A stretch of 64,000 bases of DNA from Synaphobranchus kaupii (lineage: Eukaryota; Chordata; Actinopteri; Anguilliformes; Synaphobranchidae): positions 18,810,722-18,874,721 of the forward strand of contig CM056383.1 of NCBI GenBank assembly GCA_029718625.1. Direction: 5' to 3'. A model generated the notes under the pieces. That model saw only the letters and a program-made list of their open reading frames with translations. It was not told where the DNA came from and did not search any database. Position numbers and translations under genes: made by a program. Each line of letters starts with the position of its first letter. Within the stretch, counting starts at the first letter, position 1. Shown here one piece after another: positions 10,194-24,070 of this stretch.

Positions 10194-11318
10194 CAGTTGC
10201 AGCCACTATTATTGCCCCCCCCCCTGTAAAGATGAGCGAAAAGGGTTATAAAAAATTCATCGTTTGGTGAATTAGCTTAATCTCACACTGAAAAAACAAG
10301 AAGAATCCAACCTTTAATTGAAGTTAATTTATTATGAGAAAAAAAAATCCCTCATCAAGAAATAATTATTTTTAACAAAACCACATTGGCCACAATTATT
10401 GGCCCCCCTGCATTTATATATAGAATAAAGTAATAATTTTTAATATTTGGTCACATATCCTTTGCATGCCATGACTTCCTGATGTCCTGTGACCCAACAA
10501 CATCAAAAGACTCTTGATAAGCGATCTCTATGGGAATTGGGGGGTGGGACTAGATTTAGCTGTAGATTATGCTGGAACAGTATGGAATACATGGTTGGTA
10601 AAATGGCTGTAAGTCAATAAGGGTCTGAGGTATCAAACAAGCCTTAAACAATCACTCTGCTGCCAGATATGCAGTAGATATGGATGGATCACTTTAAGGG
10701 TTGTTTCTCCTGACAAATTTTCCTATTGAAACTCTATGGAAAAAATAAGTCAGGAGAAGAAACCCTTCAAGTTATTCATCCATATCTACTGCATATCTGG
10801 CAACAGAGTGATGGTTTAAAGCTTGTTTGATACGTCAGACCCCTTGATGACTTACAGCCATTTAGCCAACCATGGTGTTCCATACTGTTCCAGTGTAATG
10901 TACAGCTAAATCTAGACCCACCCCCCAATTCCCATAGAGATCCATTCAAATGCAGAGATGTTATAGTATCGCTTGTAAGAGTACCAGAAAATAAGATATC
11001 AAGAGTCTTTTGATGTTGTTGGGTCACATGACATCAGGAAGTCATGGCATGCAAAGGATATGTGACCAAATATTAAAATTATTACTTTATTCTATATATA
11101 AATGCAGGGGGGCCAATAATTGTGGCCATGTGGTTTTGTTAAAAATAATTATTTCTTGATGAGAGATTTTTTTTCTCATAATAAATTAACGTCAATTAAA
11201 GGTTGGATTCTTCTTGTTTTTTCAGTGTGAGATTAAGCTAATTCACCAAACGGTGCATTTTTTATAACCCTTTTTGCTCATCTTTACAGGGGGGGGCCAA
11301 TAATAGTGGCTGCAACTG
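10194..11318. mobile_element. Palindromic Tc1-type element, copy B
   Basis: 1125 bp flanked by TA (10192-10193 and 11319-11320). Ends are CAGTTGCAGCCACTATTATTG and its inverse; the inverted arms run almost to the centre near 10730. TA duplication and terminal CAGT place it with Tc1/mariner. The outer 250 bp of each arm are unrelated to those of copy C, but the inner part is shared. No transposase ORF. The segment around CATATCCTTTGCATGCCATG resembles the region encoding the transposase C-terminus in Tc1 elements (compare 63720-63780), read outward in both arms. Confidence 0.85.
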
Positions 11319-13312
11319 TAAATACTCAGAGGGACTGCAGCTCTGTGGGACATACCACTGACTCCCCTTCTGCAGAATAAAGAACACTGATTATTCCACA
11401 TCATATTATCCATAATTCTCAATCAGCACTCCTCCTCTGAGATACTTTATGAATACCAACCCTGATTTAATTTGTCTGGATTCATATGATTCCACGCTTT
11501 TTAATGTTTTTCAGAAACATTGGTGCTGGAAACACATTTACCCTCGTCAGAAAGACCGTGATTGGTCCTCATGAAGTGCCATCCTCAGCCTCGTTTTGTC
11601 TGCGATCTTAAGTGGCGGACACAGAACGAAAATACGCTGCGGCCCGCCACCGCTTCGAGTCTCAGAGGAGAGCGCGCGCTTGCCCGCAGCCTTCTGAATT
11701 GGCAGGTAGAAAAACAACGGTGAATGTAAAGAAAATGAAAGAAATCAATCATAGCGAGGCACTTCCCATCGACTGCAGCTGATACTGATCAGCTGTGCGC
11801 TCTGGAGAAACCAAGCCAGATGCTGAGGCACGGCTCACATGAGCGCAAACCATCCAGATGGCAATTGACAGCAAATAAGCCACAATTTTACATGAAATGC
11901 ATAGCCACACAAGAGTGAAGCGATTTCTCATTTCAACAGTTGCTCCACAGTACAAACTCAATTGACCATAGAGAGTATATTTGTGTCCAGGAGAGCAGAA
12001 AGTGAAAGTCTTAAAAAGAACTATTGGCTCTTAGCGAAAGAGATCACTGAAAGACAATAAACATAAATGACCTGTAATGAGGGAGCGGTAGAGGGAGCAG
12101 AGAATTAGGGCTCATTTTTTTTGGCCTCCAAACCCGGAAGTCTGTCAGGCAGAAAACCCAGGTGCTGTTTCTACATTAGTCACTGCAGAGTTACACACGC
12201 AGCAGCTTGTATGGGGGATTCTCCCTCCATGTGAACACAAAACTCAGGGCTATTTTGTGTAGACGCAAAAAAATGTATAAGCGATAAGATGCAATACTCC
12301 TTCTGGAGTATTTTTAATTATTATAATTTGAATGCTTTTATATTTCATTTGGGATGTGTTAAGCAGTTATTATAAGACCATGATAACAGCAACGATTTAT
12401 TTTTTCTTCCTTGTAATTGCCCCTCAGACGCACTGGGAAAATAAAGAAAAGAATAATTAATTCTTAGTGTACTTCATTCTCAAGTCTTTCCTGGTTTATG
12501 GCATCATATTGCCCCTGCAAGAATATAGCTATTTTTACACACATCCATGCATTCAGGCATTTAAAAATATTTTTCTCCATTGTCAGAACCTTTCACCTGG
12601 TGCTGCCCAGAGTCATGGCAGCCCACATTAAACATGACCTTTTTCTCCAATGTCTGACCCACAAGATAACCTTCTCCAGACCACCCTATTATAAAGCTCT
12701 TCCTCATTTCCCCTCGTGCAGAGCAACAAACAGGGAGTGCTGGTTCAGCAGTAAGGAAACTACTGCTCTGCAACTGAACAAGCACTGATACCCCACCATC
12801 CCAGGGCTTCCGCTTTCACTGCAATTTTCACTTGTAATGAGACTTAAAATCTTTTTTTTCTTCTCTCAAGTAGAAAAATATTAGGTTGTTTTAAGTTACC
12901 GTTTGCTTGGTAAGTGTAAATTTTCTTACCCCGTTGGCGGAATCTTGAAATGGGTCAAACTGTCCTCACCTCATTGGCAATATTTTTGTCTTATTTAGCA
13001 AAATTAATTCATTCTAAATATAAGACCTAAAATACTTGTTGAGATTGACTTAGGTTTTTGCAGTGTTTGGAGATGGCATAATAGTGCCTGAGCTAGCACA
13101 GTCAGTACTAGTAAAAACACAGCGGCACATTAAATGCCATGTGTTAAATATCACTGACAACACCCTGGAAATTATGATAGAGAATTTATTTGATTTTGGT
13201 TAGGACATGGAAGAGCTCGTTTGAAATGGTCCTCCTGAGAAAAATACAAAACAAAACAAGATTGCTCAGTGTCTCTTTCTGAGTGTAAGGGCTTGAGAAA
13301 TGAAACGTATAC
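11319..13312. other. Gene-free stretch
   Basis: No convincing exon on either strand. 11570-11960 has balanced base composition with several short palindromic words (GCGCGCGC near 11672) and could include conserved non-coding DNA, but I see no direct proof. Confidence 0.5.
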
Positions 13313-13483
13313 CAGTGATCTGCAACCGTAGTCCTGGAGAACCACACAGTGTGCTGGTTTATGTTGTTACTCAGACCTTTATAGACAATTAAAGTGGTTG
13401 TGTTACACAGTTAACTGACCTCACCTACTTACTAGACCCAGCAGACCCTGCCGCTCTCCAGGAAACAGGGTTGCAGAATCATG
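13313..13483. mobile_element. Short hAT-like MITE
   Basis: Left end CAGTGATCTGCAACC...GTCCTGGAG and right end CTCTCCAGGAAACAGGGTTGCAGA are inverse to each other with a few mismatches, the standard layout of fish hAT MITEs (about 170 bp). No clear 8-bp duplication remains, so it is old. Confidence 0.55.
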
Positions 13484-13587
13484 TACAAAATAAATTATGA
13501 ATTTTGTCATATAATGTGGCCTACGATTTTTAAAAGTTACTGTTGGATGGTTCCTCTGAAAGCATCCCTCATAATATCAACAGATCG

Positions 13588-13668
13588 TAATCTCAAAGTG
13601 CTTTACATTGAAGGGGGAAACTCATCGCAACCACTGGCAATGTTTAGCTCCTGCCTAGCTGTTTCAGA
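13588..13668 (+). repeat. Decayed copy of the 943-1108 repeat
   Basis: Shares CTCAAAGTGCTTTACA and GGGGGAAACTCATCGCAACCA in the same order as the copy near the left edge. Confidence 0.5.
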
Positions 13669-13699
13669 AGGACAAAATTTAAACTTCTGCTGGTGCAGA

Positions 13700-16600
13700 A
13701 GTCTCAATAGCCAGATAAAAAGTACTCTATAAGTGTAATATAGCCTACTTTCCTCTATCAGAGCTGACTTTCCACTTACTGTTAACTGTCAATGAGCAGG
13801 ACAACTTTCCATTTAATTGAAATGCCACTGCCATTGTGGCAATTTTGCCCTGCTATGATTGGCTGTTTGGACTGTACTTTTAAAACTTTACCATAACAGA
13901 TAAGTAACATTTATACCATAATGAATAACTAGCATATTAAATGTGGTACAAATATGTTCAAACGGCAAAGCAAAATTGAAAATCAATCACATTAATAGAG
14001 CATGACAACTCTATGCATTTGTTGACAGAAAAATGGAAAGACAAAGCGAATGAGGCATTAGAATCAATGGGGTTTCATTCAAGAACTTTAATCAGATTGT
14101 GTGAGTTTACTGGAATAGGTGCCCTTCCTTCAGGGCTTTGTGTTGTAGGGTGTTGGGGAACACCAATCACAAGAGGCCACATACAACAGAGCTTGACACA
14201 AAGCACCAATCACGATATGTGAATTTCATATGCACAATATACAAAGATACATAGGCAAGAGGTTTCCTTGCACTACCAGGGAACCAAACCCCACCACACA
14301 CTGTTGCTTTTTTTTTTTTTTGCTAGCGCAAGGTCTAATTTCGGTTTATATGCACTCTCAGCAGTGGGTTGCAGCTGTATCATTTTCTCAATTCCTACCT
14401 GTGCAAAGGTCACAAAAATATTTCCAGTTGAACTCTGTCAGGTCCTGGAGTCCCCATTTCTCATGATTTATGTGGTGTTTCGCAACCTCGGATACATATG
14501 CGGAGCCTCGCTAATAAGGGGTTCTCTGTCATTGGCTTCAAAGCAGCCAGAAAAGCTCACTTTGTACACGTTGTCCCCCGCAGTAACAAAGCAAAATGCA
14601 AAGAGGTGGTGGGATTAATCACACCGTGAGCTCATCTTTATTTCCACTGCTGGCAGGCGTAGCTTAGTTCTGGAGCTAATTGGTGAACACTTGCAAAGTG
14701 TTTGCAGAAGGGATTCCTCACCAATGACAGCATCTCCTGCTGTGATGCATTAGCAAAAAACCTGTGCGGTGTAATTCTATTTGAGGGTAGCCTTTTTGTG
14801 ACCTTTGAACCCTTATGACATTAATCATTTGTGTACTGCAACTCCTAATGCTGATAAATGCCGCATCAAAGACATTTAGTTGGTAATTTAACATCGTAAG
14901 CATTGATCTGAAGGATGCGTTCATTGCCATTTGTTTATCCAAATTAATTTTTATTATAAACTGTTTATCTTCTTAGTCTCAAAAGCAATGAACTGTCAGT
15001 TACTTTGTAGAAATACTCCAGAGGCAGTCTCCCAATTTTATGCTTCTTTTTTTTTCAAAAGTTTTGTTATCATTGTGAAATACAGCCGACTGTTACATTA
15101 CTGTTGGTAGACAATCAAACCACTGAATCAGTAAACCTGTGGTATTGTGTACCATAAAAATGCATAATTCTCGGCAGAATTTTTATACAGCTTATTCTGA
15201 AAAAACTAGAACAATGCAGACAAGATGCAAACAACAAACCATATGAACACATCCCCGTGCCATGTTTTTATAATTTTCATGGTTGTTTAGCAATTATTGA
15301 TATGACATATTAGCACATACATTATGTTTACTTAAAATAGTCTTCACCATAAAGTATTGGCATCCTCTACACACTGTAAAAGATTAAACATTTGCAGTTC
15401 TATATAGGCAAACACAAATTGCACTTCAACTCGACAGCCCTGCCAAAGCTGTTGCTGTGCACTGCACTCAAGTTCTTTTTGGTTAAAAGGATATAATCCT
15501 GTCATGAATGAAAATAGGATTTATTTTACATTTCACACTCTGCAGCTTTAATAGAAGTGAAGTGATGAAACCACAGGGCTCTCAGGCTGCGGTCCACATG
15601 CCTTGCCTTGCAGAAGATAACTCAGGCCTGCCTGGAATCCCAAGCATGGACAATGAGTGAAAAAATGCCCATCTCTGGGAAAAGGCTGGGTCATGCTGGT
15701 CTCTTTAGAGCAAAAACAAATAAATAAATAAAATAAATAAATCCCACCAATACACAATAAAAATCTTATGCCAGCCAGAGGTTCATTGAACATTTCTAGC
15801 AATAAGATGGTAGTATATTATAATATATAATTTTTAATTTTTATTATAATATATTATTAAGTGCAGGGTTCAACAATCCAGTCCAAATTAATTTAATTGG
15901 GAGTTGTTGAATTGTGTTATTTTAAATTGTTTGGCATTAAAAGAAGGACGCTTATGTTCAAAATAAATAATACCTACGGTGCTACGGTGAAATATGCTCT
16001 ATAAAACCTAAATGTCAGTTACTAATTGAATTGAGTGGTTGCAGCTTACAAATGGAATGTCATAAAACTTCATAATAAGTTATAAAACTCAATTAAAAGA
16101 GTAAAAAAGTCCTATTTAAAATTCAAGTGAATACTTCAACAGATTAAGTTGCCCTACTCAAATGGTTCAAGGCAATCAGTATCTTCAAACCATCTGAATC
16201 AACTGAACTCTTGGTTTTTACAGTGTGTTGGTGGATATTTGATTTCATGGGGTTGTTTTGTATAAAGCAGTCATGGTGCTCTTATTACAGTCAATGGAAT
16301 CATGTGCTTTAGCAAAAACCTGGTTCCCTCTGTCAGAAAGTTCAAACTTAGCTGTAAATGGAGCTTGAGGACAATGATTCAAAGCATACCCCAAAATCAA
16401 GTAAGAAATGATCACCTATTTTGCAATGGACATCTCATTGTCAAAGTAGAATATTGTCCAGATTTGAGTATTGCATTATCCTCCTTAGACCTGGCAGACC
16501 TTGTTTTTTTTTTTTTTACATAATACAAGTGTCTTGGATGACAAATACAGTAAAGATTTTTATTTTATCCCTTGTAGTGTATACAGTATAGTTCTTGAGA

Positions 16601-19600
16601 TTAAGCCCAGAGACTCATGCATGGGAATTAATTTCATGGCCGTAGGAGGATAGTACTTGTTTTAGTTATTTCATGCAGTGTTTTTGTTTATCATTATCAA
16701 GGGTGTGACATTTTTTGGAGGGTACTATATATAGATCAAATACCTTTATTATGAGGGACTGTGAAGGATATACATGTATCTAACTCGGACACAAGTTTTA
16801 CTTATCGTGTCAACACATGTACATTAATGTACTACATAACATGTATGAATCCTCACCTGCATTAAATTCAAGAGACTTAAAGACTTTGCTTCAATCTGTT
16901 GAATTTTCTCAAGGTTTTTTATCTTAAAAAATAGATGTTCTGTTTGTTTATGTGTGTGAGAAAGAGAGAGATAGAGAGGGGGGGTGGGGGGGCGGGGGGC
17001 AGAGTCATGCCTGCAATCTCTTTCTAATTTGATGCACCTATGCATCAAAGGAAGCGAAATATTTATAAATAAATATGTACACACAATACAATTTTAAATA
17101 ATAATTGTGGGAGTTCTTCACTCCTCACACCTCATAAATCCGTCAGACTGTCCTCTGCTTCACCTCTGAGTTCATTATTCCTTCATCCTCGCTCGTTACC
17201 TTTAATACTCTTTTCAGTCCGGAGAAGCATTCGGTGGTGCCAACTATGGTGAGTAGAGCTGGCCTACAGAGAGACGCGTCCCAGAAAAGGGGGTCTGCTT
17301 CACGGATTATAAATAAATATTCTCTCCCCGTCCCTCTTTAATTAACACTTGTTTATCAAGGTGATCATGAGTTCAGCGCTCTGAAGTTTCCTACTGATAG
17401 AACAGTACAGCACAGGCTGTGCCAGTAATGAGCACTGGGCATCGGTGGGAGGGACTACAAGAGGTTTGTTTCACTTTAATTGGGTGCCTGACAAGGTACC
17501 CGTTCGCCTCCATGGCAGTTCCTCAGGTGTGATCAAACTTTTTTTTCCCAGCGAGCTTAGAATCACTAATGGAAACTCAAGCAATGTGGGAATGCGGTTT
17601 TGTTGGCAAAAAAATAATACTGTGATATAAATGATGTGTGTGGGTGTTTTCCTTTAGTGCCTCCGTTGGAATATGTTAAATTCTGAATTCTGGTGCATAT
17701 GATGTTCTTATTCAATTCTTCGGATATATCAGAATATCAGATGTTGAGGTCCGTGCAGTTTATTTATGGTTGATGCAACGTGTTGAATTGCGTATTTTGA
17801 CTGACTGTATTTTGACTGACTGACCTCTCCCTCTCTCTGGTATTAAATAAAAAATATAGATTTTGCCCAGTACAGTTCTATTGCTGAAAAGGTACTCTTC
17901 GTGTAAGTCACAAATGCCTTTAGCTGTGGGGCTTGCATACAAATCCAACAGCAATTTAGCACTTAATGTTAATGATCTGATGAGTAAGGACCGAATACTG
18001 TGCAAAGATATAAGGGCATGTGTCATTTGAATATGACATAAGGAACAGATAGACATTGAGTTGGATGATTGACCACTCTGTCTATTGTGGAATGACAGGA
18101 CACGCCCTCCAACCAGATATGAGACATGGGCTTTCAGCCAATATGTTGGGAAGCTGTACAGCTTAGAATATTAGAATAATTTCCTACTCTTAATAGGAAT
18201 TTCCTATTTTTAAAAGCCAAGTGGGTTGACTTTCTCTTTCAATTGGGGGAATGCAGATCTAGTTCACCATCCAGGTCTATCACAGAAGAGAACATTGCCA
18301 TGATTTCATTCATTTTGCATTACATTTATTTATTTAGCGGGCACTAAATAGCTCAGAGTATCCAATCTTTGTGCATATACTGTAATAATGCTAGATGAAC
18401 TGCAGTATAGGCACAGTTGTGTAACATAACCAGAGCAAAGTATCATTGTAAAACAAAAACCGAGAACTATCCTAGCGAGGAGAGAGGGGCTAGGTTTCTG
18501 GGAGTTAAGGCAAAGGGAGTCCAAAGAGGCTTGTTCATGGGATGACACATAGGACACGTTGCACCAGTGTGAAGTTACATTAAAGAGCTTTACAGGGATA
18601 ATAAAATAGGATAAGGGCACAGTTGTGATCACCCTTCACATAGAACCAGTGGGGAGCTCCACAAATTAAGGAGTATGTTGGTAATAAAAAAAACAGATCA
18701 ATGATGATGGTTATACTCCCTGGTTATACTTTTACGGTCTCTTACAGGAGAGTCAGTTACCATTGCTGTTGTTCCATTTGTTGTTGCCAATGTACTCCAT
18801 GATTGATGGAGCTCCACTCAGGTTTCTATGCAAGGAGTGAAATCACCTGTGTCACCAGTCTTGCTCATCTAGTAAAGCTCCAACAGGCCTTTATATGCTG
18901 AGAAAAGGAGGACAATGGCAAACACTTCAACCGTACAGTGAAGGTAGCGTACAGACATATCTAACATTAATAACATTAAGGTGCTAGGACATCAAAACAA
19001 GTTGTTAGAAGGCTGCACATCCGTAATGCCCCATGGGGTAAATTTTGTTTAGGTATGGACAACCCTGAAAGGGTTCTCTGTAAGAACAACACTGGAGGAA
19101 AAGCATGTGATGATAAATAGTGATGATCCCTTCTGGAATCATGCAGTCATCTCAGTTACAGACAACAGACAATTCAACTGGCACTTATACTAGTAATGGC
19201 ATGATGCTCAAGATAATCTTTCCTTTGCTTGTTCTAGTACTGTGCTAAATTGTATCTTCAAGGAGAACCTAAAGGGGCCTGTTTGTCCAGGAGAAGAGGA
19301 GTCACTCAACAAACTAGCCAAAATCAATCATCCTTTCCAATGACAGACCTTGTGCTTCAAGGTGACCAACAAAAACAGAAAAGCTGACTGAGAAACATTT
19401 GATGTTCCACTTCCTCTTACTTGAGCAACTATGCTTTGTCAGAGTATCAGTTTTCGTCTGGACAGCCCAGGTCAAACTGACATAAGCTACTTTAGTCTGT
19501 GTTTAATCACTTCTACTGTATTCACTAGGCGGCAGACACTGAAATCCATACCGAAAGGAACCTCGGCAGCAGCTGGAAATTTAGGCACAAGGCATTGTGG

Positions 19601-19807
19601 GATAGAAATATGACTAAAAACTAAATGTAAAGATGTAAGGGAGAAATCATGGAGTGAAAGAAAAAACAAAGCACTTAATTCAAGGGATGAAATTACAGGA
19701 ATATTCAGGGATTTACAGACGATGGTGCGCGTGTGGACTTTCATGTGTGTTTAAACTGAGGTTTAAAGCATTTGTTCTTATCGCTGGCAAGCTGAATTGA
19801 AGCCAAT

Positions 19808-19840
<33 letters not shown>

Positions 19841-21603
19841 CTCCAGCAAGCCCTCAGCACCAGCACCGCAGACTCAGAGTGGGACACCTCCATACCTCCA
19901 TGGAAACCATAGATGTTAAAAGAGGTCTTCTGTCAGAAGGCTTTGTCAGTGACATCTCTGGTATAAGGATTTACTCACCTCATCTAGGAGATTACTTTCA
20001 CAGAGGAGCAGAGGTATAGGTAAATTATCAGCCATTGCCTTCAAAAAGTCATGGGGAAAAGCTGTGACTGAAATACTATGCGTCTTTGGATGTGGATTAG
20101 TTGTTTCAAGCACTCCATGTATCACCATCAGGGGATGAAATGCCCCTGCCATAAAAAGAGAAATGTTTCAAATAATGTGCCGCAAAAAAAACAAAGCAGG
20201 GTTTATTTTAAGTGATGGCTTGACGCCACATGTTTTGGAGGAGAGTGTATGCTTGACTGTGCTCTTCCAAACTGACAGAGGAGGTTGCAGTGATAAACAC
20301 AAACACACACAAAAATGGGATTCCAAATTAGGCGAAATTGGGTCAAATTAAGAAAAGTGTTATTTTATTATGCAGAAGACACATTTTACAGTCTCAACCT
20401 GAGTAAAGGGGGTGTCTCTGTACCCACATTTCTGTCATTGCCGCTGTGCTGTATCTAGAAATTCCAGACTGTTGTTGTACGGTTTCAAGAGAGCATCTTC
20501 CACAGGTTGGGCCTGGTAGAATGAATGAAGGCACTTGGCCTGTTGCATAAATAGATGGGTGGAAAAATGGCCAAAGCTGGGGACACATTGCAGACATGTG
20601 ACATATTCACTAACATTTACTCATTTTAAATACTTTAATTCAGTTTATAATAATGTATTATGCACATTAACCTTTTTAGATAATTTAACCACAATCTATG
20701 GTGGTTCTACCATAATATACACTACTGAATGTAAATCAAGAAAGCAAATGCTTCAAGTATAGAGTGATACTGTTACACAAGCTGAGAATGAATGAGCAAC
20801 TTCTGTAAGTCAGACAGCTGTGTACAGTGTTGGCCTCTTGCACAGTGCATGAGGTGAGATTTTAAAAAAAGTGTATAAGGTTCATATTTCTCCATAAACA
20901 TAACATTCACAGATGCTATGGAGATAAATGTGTATATTTTATCAATGTTTTCAGATTTTTGTGACTCAGCAGTATCTTAGTATCTCATGAGAGGTTGTTT
21001 GAATGTAAGCGATGGATTGCAAAACTTCAAAGCTGCAGTGATTCGTGATCTGTTTGGAACGAAATCCTCTTTGTAAGAACTGATGGCTGGCATATGAAAC
21101 TGAGCGGCCGGGAAATTAAGCACTTTGCTGTCGACTGAAATAATCACTGGACTGGAGAAACAGCACGGGAAAGCAATGGAGTGGCCATTGACAGCTTCTG
21201 TTGGTTACTTTTACCTGACATAAAGGCGTACTGTAAATCTTGTGGAGACAAGACCAGCGGTGATGAATGTGAGCGGAGGGTGGAGAAATTCACTAAGCGA
21301 GAATGAGCAAATGCTACTTTGTAGCATGAAATGTGCAAATGCTACTTTGTAGCACAGCTTGACGTGATGGACCTGCACAAGCTCACAACAGCTGTAGTAT
21401 TTATAGAACAGCAGGGAGGTTCCAGAGTTTCAAAATGGTGACACTTGTCACTGCAGGCATTGTACAATTAGAAATTGTACTTTTTGGTTGATAAAGATTT
21501 ATTTTAATAGATTCATTCATACATTATTTTTCATTCATATGTTCAGTACTATTTTATAGCATTTCAGTTTAAGAGGCTTTTCTATCAATATCATGGCTTG
21601 GAT
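13700..21603. other. Gene desert segment
   Basis: About 7.9 kb without a supportable coding exon. It contains poly-T at 14308-14322 and 16504-16517, a GA/GGGGG-rich tract at 16960-17000, (CA)n at 19808-19838 and a relic of the LINE-tail word (TTACATTTATTTATTTAGC, 18321-18340). Blocks at 14640-14930 and 21020-21330 have even composition and look like candidate conserved non-coding DNA (see findings). Confidence 0.55.
19808..19838. repeat. (CA)n microsatellite
   Basis: About 15 CA units without interruption. Confidence 0.9.
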
Positions 21604-21930
21604 TCGCAACCCCCTTGTCCCCTTAGAGGGAAGGGTCACTGAAAATCAATCACCTTTATTCTATGATGAAACACTTCAAACCTGATGGGAGTGGTCTCTT
21701 CCAGGATGACAATGTCCCCATCCCACAGGGTATGAGGGGTCACTGAATGGTTTGATGTGAATCATATGCTATAATCTTCGCAGTCACCAGATCTCAACCC
21801 AATTTGAACACCTATGGGAGATTTTGGACCAACATGTTAGACAGCGCTCTCCACCGTCATCAAAACACCAAATGAGGGAATATCTTTTGGAAGAATAGTG
21901 TTTCATCCCCCAAGTAGATTTCCAGAGACT
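21604..21930 (+). pseudogene. Tc1/mariner transposase relic
   Basis: Plus-strand decayed reading contains F-Q-D-D-N-V-P (second catalytic Asp region; F-Q-D-D-N in intact elements) near 21700 and S-P-D-L-N-P-I near 21787 followed by a stop where the catalytic Glu should be. The 3' end GGAATATCTTTTGGAAGAAT...TTTCCAGAGACT is the common tail of fish Tc1 ORFs. Frameshifts and stops throughout; TIRs not seen. Confidence 0.7.
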
Positions 21931-22138
21931 CGCTTCACTGGCTCACTCCCTGTGCCGAGGCTCGCCCAGGTAAGTACCTCCCCCTTCTCCAGTCCCTCTC
22001 TCCCACTCAACTCACTTCGCTGGCCCCCTCCTGTGCCGAGGCTGCCCAGGTAAGTACCTACCCTGCTACCCCGCATGCAATTCACACAAACGACAGTAGT
22101 CCAAAAGAACACCGACTATGAATTGTGCATTATCACCA

Positions 22139-22920
22139 TTACGTTACATTACAGTCATTTAGCAGATGCTTTTATCCAAAGCGACATACAATAAGTGCAT
22201 ACAGAAAGGTCATCGAAGTAACTACAGAACAGATAAGACAAAGCACATCCTTCACATAACATAGCAGCTATCCCTAGTAATTGAACATTGAATGTAGTTC
22301 ACAGTTAAGCTTTGGGTAACTCAGCTATACTATAATTCTATTCTAAATACGATTATAAACTATAACAAACAGTTAGACAAGAAAACACAGGGACCAAGTA
22401 CCATGAGAAAAGATCCAAGATTAGTATATCAGTCAAGGTAGAGTCTGAAGAGGTGTGTCTTCAGGCCACGACGGAATGCAGGCATTGTTGGAGTAGAACA
22501 TAGGGGAATGGGGAGTTTGTTCCACACTGAGGAGCTAGGGTGGAAAAGCTCCTCAGTCGGGATGAGCGAGAGCCGTTGACATGGAGGGAGGGAAATGCGA
22601 GTCGCCCTGCTGTAGAAGAGCGAAGTGGTCGAGGCAGGAACATAATGCTGGACTAAGTCCTGCAGGTAGGCGGGGCCTGTCCTATTGGCTGCAGTGTAGG
22701 CCAGGGTCAGAACTTTGATCCTGATTCTGGCTGCAACTGTCTCATCAGCCCACGTCCCTTTGCTAGATCTAGCTACATCCCAAATAAATAAAACTGAGGT
22801 CCACTCCCTGTGATCTCCACTCCCGCTCCTCCTCCACTCCAACTCTGAGTCTTCCATCTGGCAGTGCTCAGAACAATACTCTGGCGGAGGGAAGTGCAAC
22901 GCTGTCAGCCCCACAATCAC
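22139..22920 (-). mobile_element. L2-like LINE, 3' end with ORF C-terminus
   Basis: A minus-strand frame (22920 to 22429, 163 codons) ends with the typical C-terminus of fish LINE polyproteins: I-K-V-L-T-L-A-Y-T-A, A-Y-L-Q-D-L-V-Q-H-Y, S-V-W-N-K-L-P-I-P-L and F-R-R-G-L-K-T-H-L-F-R. The upstream 50 codons look less conserved. The 3' UTR (22428-22139) ends GCTTTGGATAAAAGCATCTGC and ATGTAA repeats. It is 5' truncated, as usual for LINE copies, with no RT motif present. Same family as 5430-5800. Confidence 0.8.
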
Positions 22921-23208
22921 CTCGTCATCACTGCAACCCAGGCCGGCTTCACGTCCTTTACATCTTTTACAACAAGTTCCCTGGAAGAGCAGTCAGGATT
23001 CTGGTCCAAGATTTCCCCATTTCTGTGCTTCCCCACTCTGTGCTGCTGAAACATATTTCTTCTCTCAGGCACCCAGGTTCGCCATCCTCACTCTAGCTAA
23101 GCATCATCGCACACTCACACCATTTGCCACAAGTTAAAAAGAAATTTGCGCAACAATTTCTCCCAAAATTTCTCCCAAAATAGTCACATACTGCCACCAA
23201 GGAAGTCC

Positions 23209-23708
23209 NNNNNNNNNNNNNNNNNNNNNNNNNNNNNNNNNNNNNNNNNNNNNNNNNNNNNNNNNNNNNNNNNNNNNNNNNNNNNNNNNNNNNNNNNNNN
23301 NNNNNNNNNNNNNNNNNNNNNNNNNNNNNNNNNNNNNNNNNNNNNNNNNNNNNNNNNNNNNNNNNNNNNNNNNNNNNNNNNNNNNNNNNNNNNNNNNNNN
23401 NNNNNNNNNNNNNNNNNNNNNNNNNNNNNNNNNNNNNNNNNNNNNNNNNNNNNNNNNNNNNNNNNNNNNNNNNNNNNNNNNNNNNNNNNNNNNNNNNNNN
23501 NNNNNNNNNNNNNNNNNNNNNNNNNNNNNNNNNNNNNNNNNNNNNNNNNNNNNNNNNNNNNNNNNNNNNNNNNNNNNNNNNNNNNNNNNNNNNNNNNNNN
23601 NNNNNNNNNNNNNNNNNNNNNNNNNNNNNNNNNNNNNNNNNNNNNNNNNNNNNNNNNNNNNNNNNNNNNNNNNNNNNNNNNNNNNNNNNNNNNNNNNNNN
23701 NNNNNNNN
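23209..23708. other. Assembly gap (500 N)
   Basis: Exactly 500 N, a round figure that usually marks a gap of nominal or estimated size. A G run follows 32 bp after it. Open frames through the N stretch are meaningless. Confidence 0.99.
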
Positions 23709-23740
23709 GTGGAAGATTCCATTTCAGCTACACGGGGCGT

Positions 23741-23763
23741 GGGTGGGGGGGGGGGGGGGGGGG
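23741..23763 (+). repeat. G-rich run beside the gap
   Basis: GGGTGGG followed by an unbroken G run and GGGC; low-complexity, likely a sequencing breakpoint. Confidence 0.85.
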
Positions 23764-24042
23764 CAGCTTTTCCAAGCATGGCTAATCCGAAAGGACAGTT
23801 CCTGCTTATTATAGAAGCACTGCAGATAGTAAAATCTGAATCAAACTGCCTCCCAAAAGCCACTGGAGAGTATCCTCCTGTTTAATTTTTAAAGTTATGG
23901 AAGCACTTGACACGGAGGTGGATCAACTATCACTAGGTTGCGTGCAAATACTTACTTAGCGAAGGCACTGTTCCCAAATCCACGTATACAAAAAAGCTCC
24001 AGGTGAATAGAAGTGCAATGACAGCTAATTACTATATACTAG

Positions 24043-24070
24043 CCCCCCCCCCCCCCCCCCCCCCCCCCCC
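24043..24070 (+). repeat. Poly-C run
   Basis: Uninterrupted run of 28 C. Confidence 0.9.

Noticed and set aside
23093..23863. Long open frames crossing the N gap
   Set aside because: Made of 500 undetermined bases; no coding evidence on either side.
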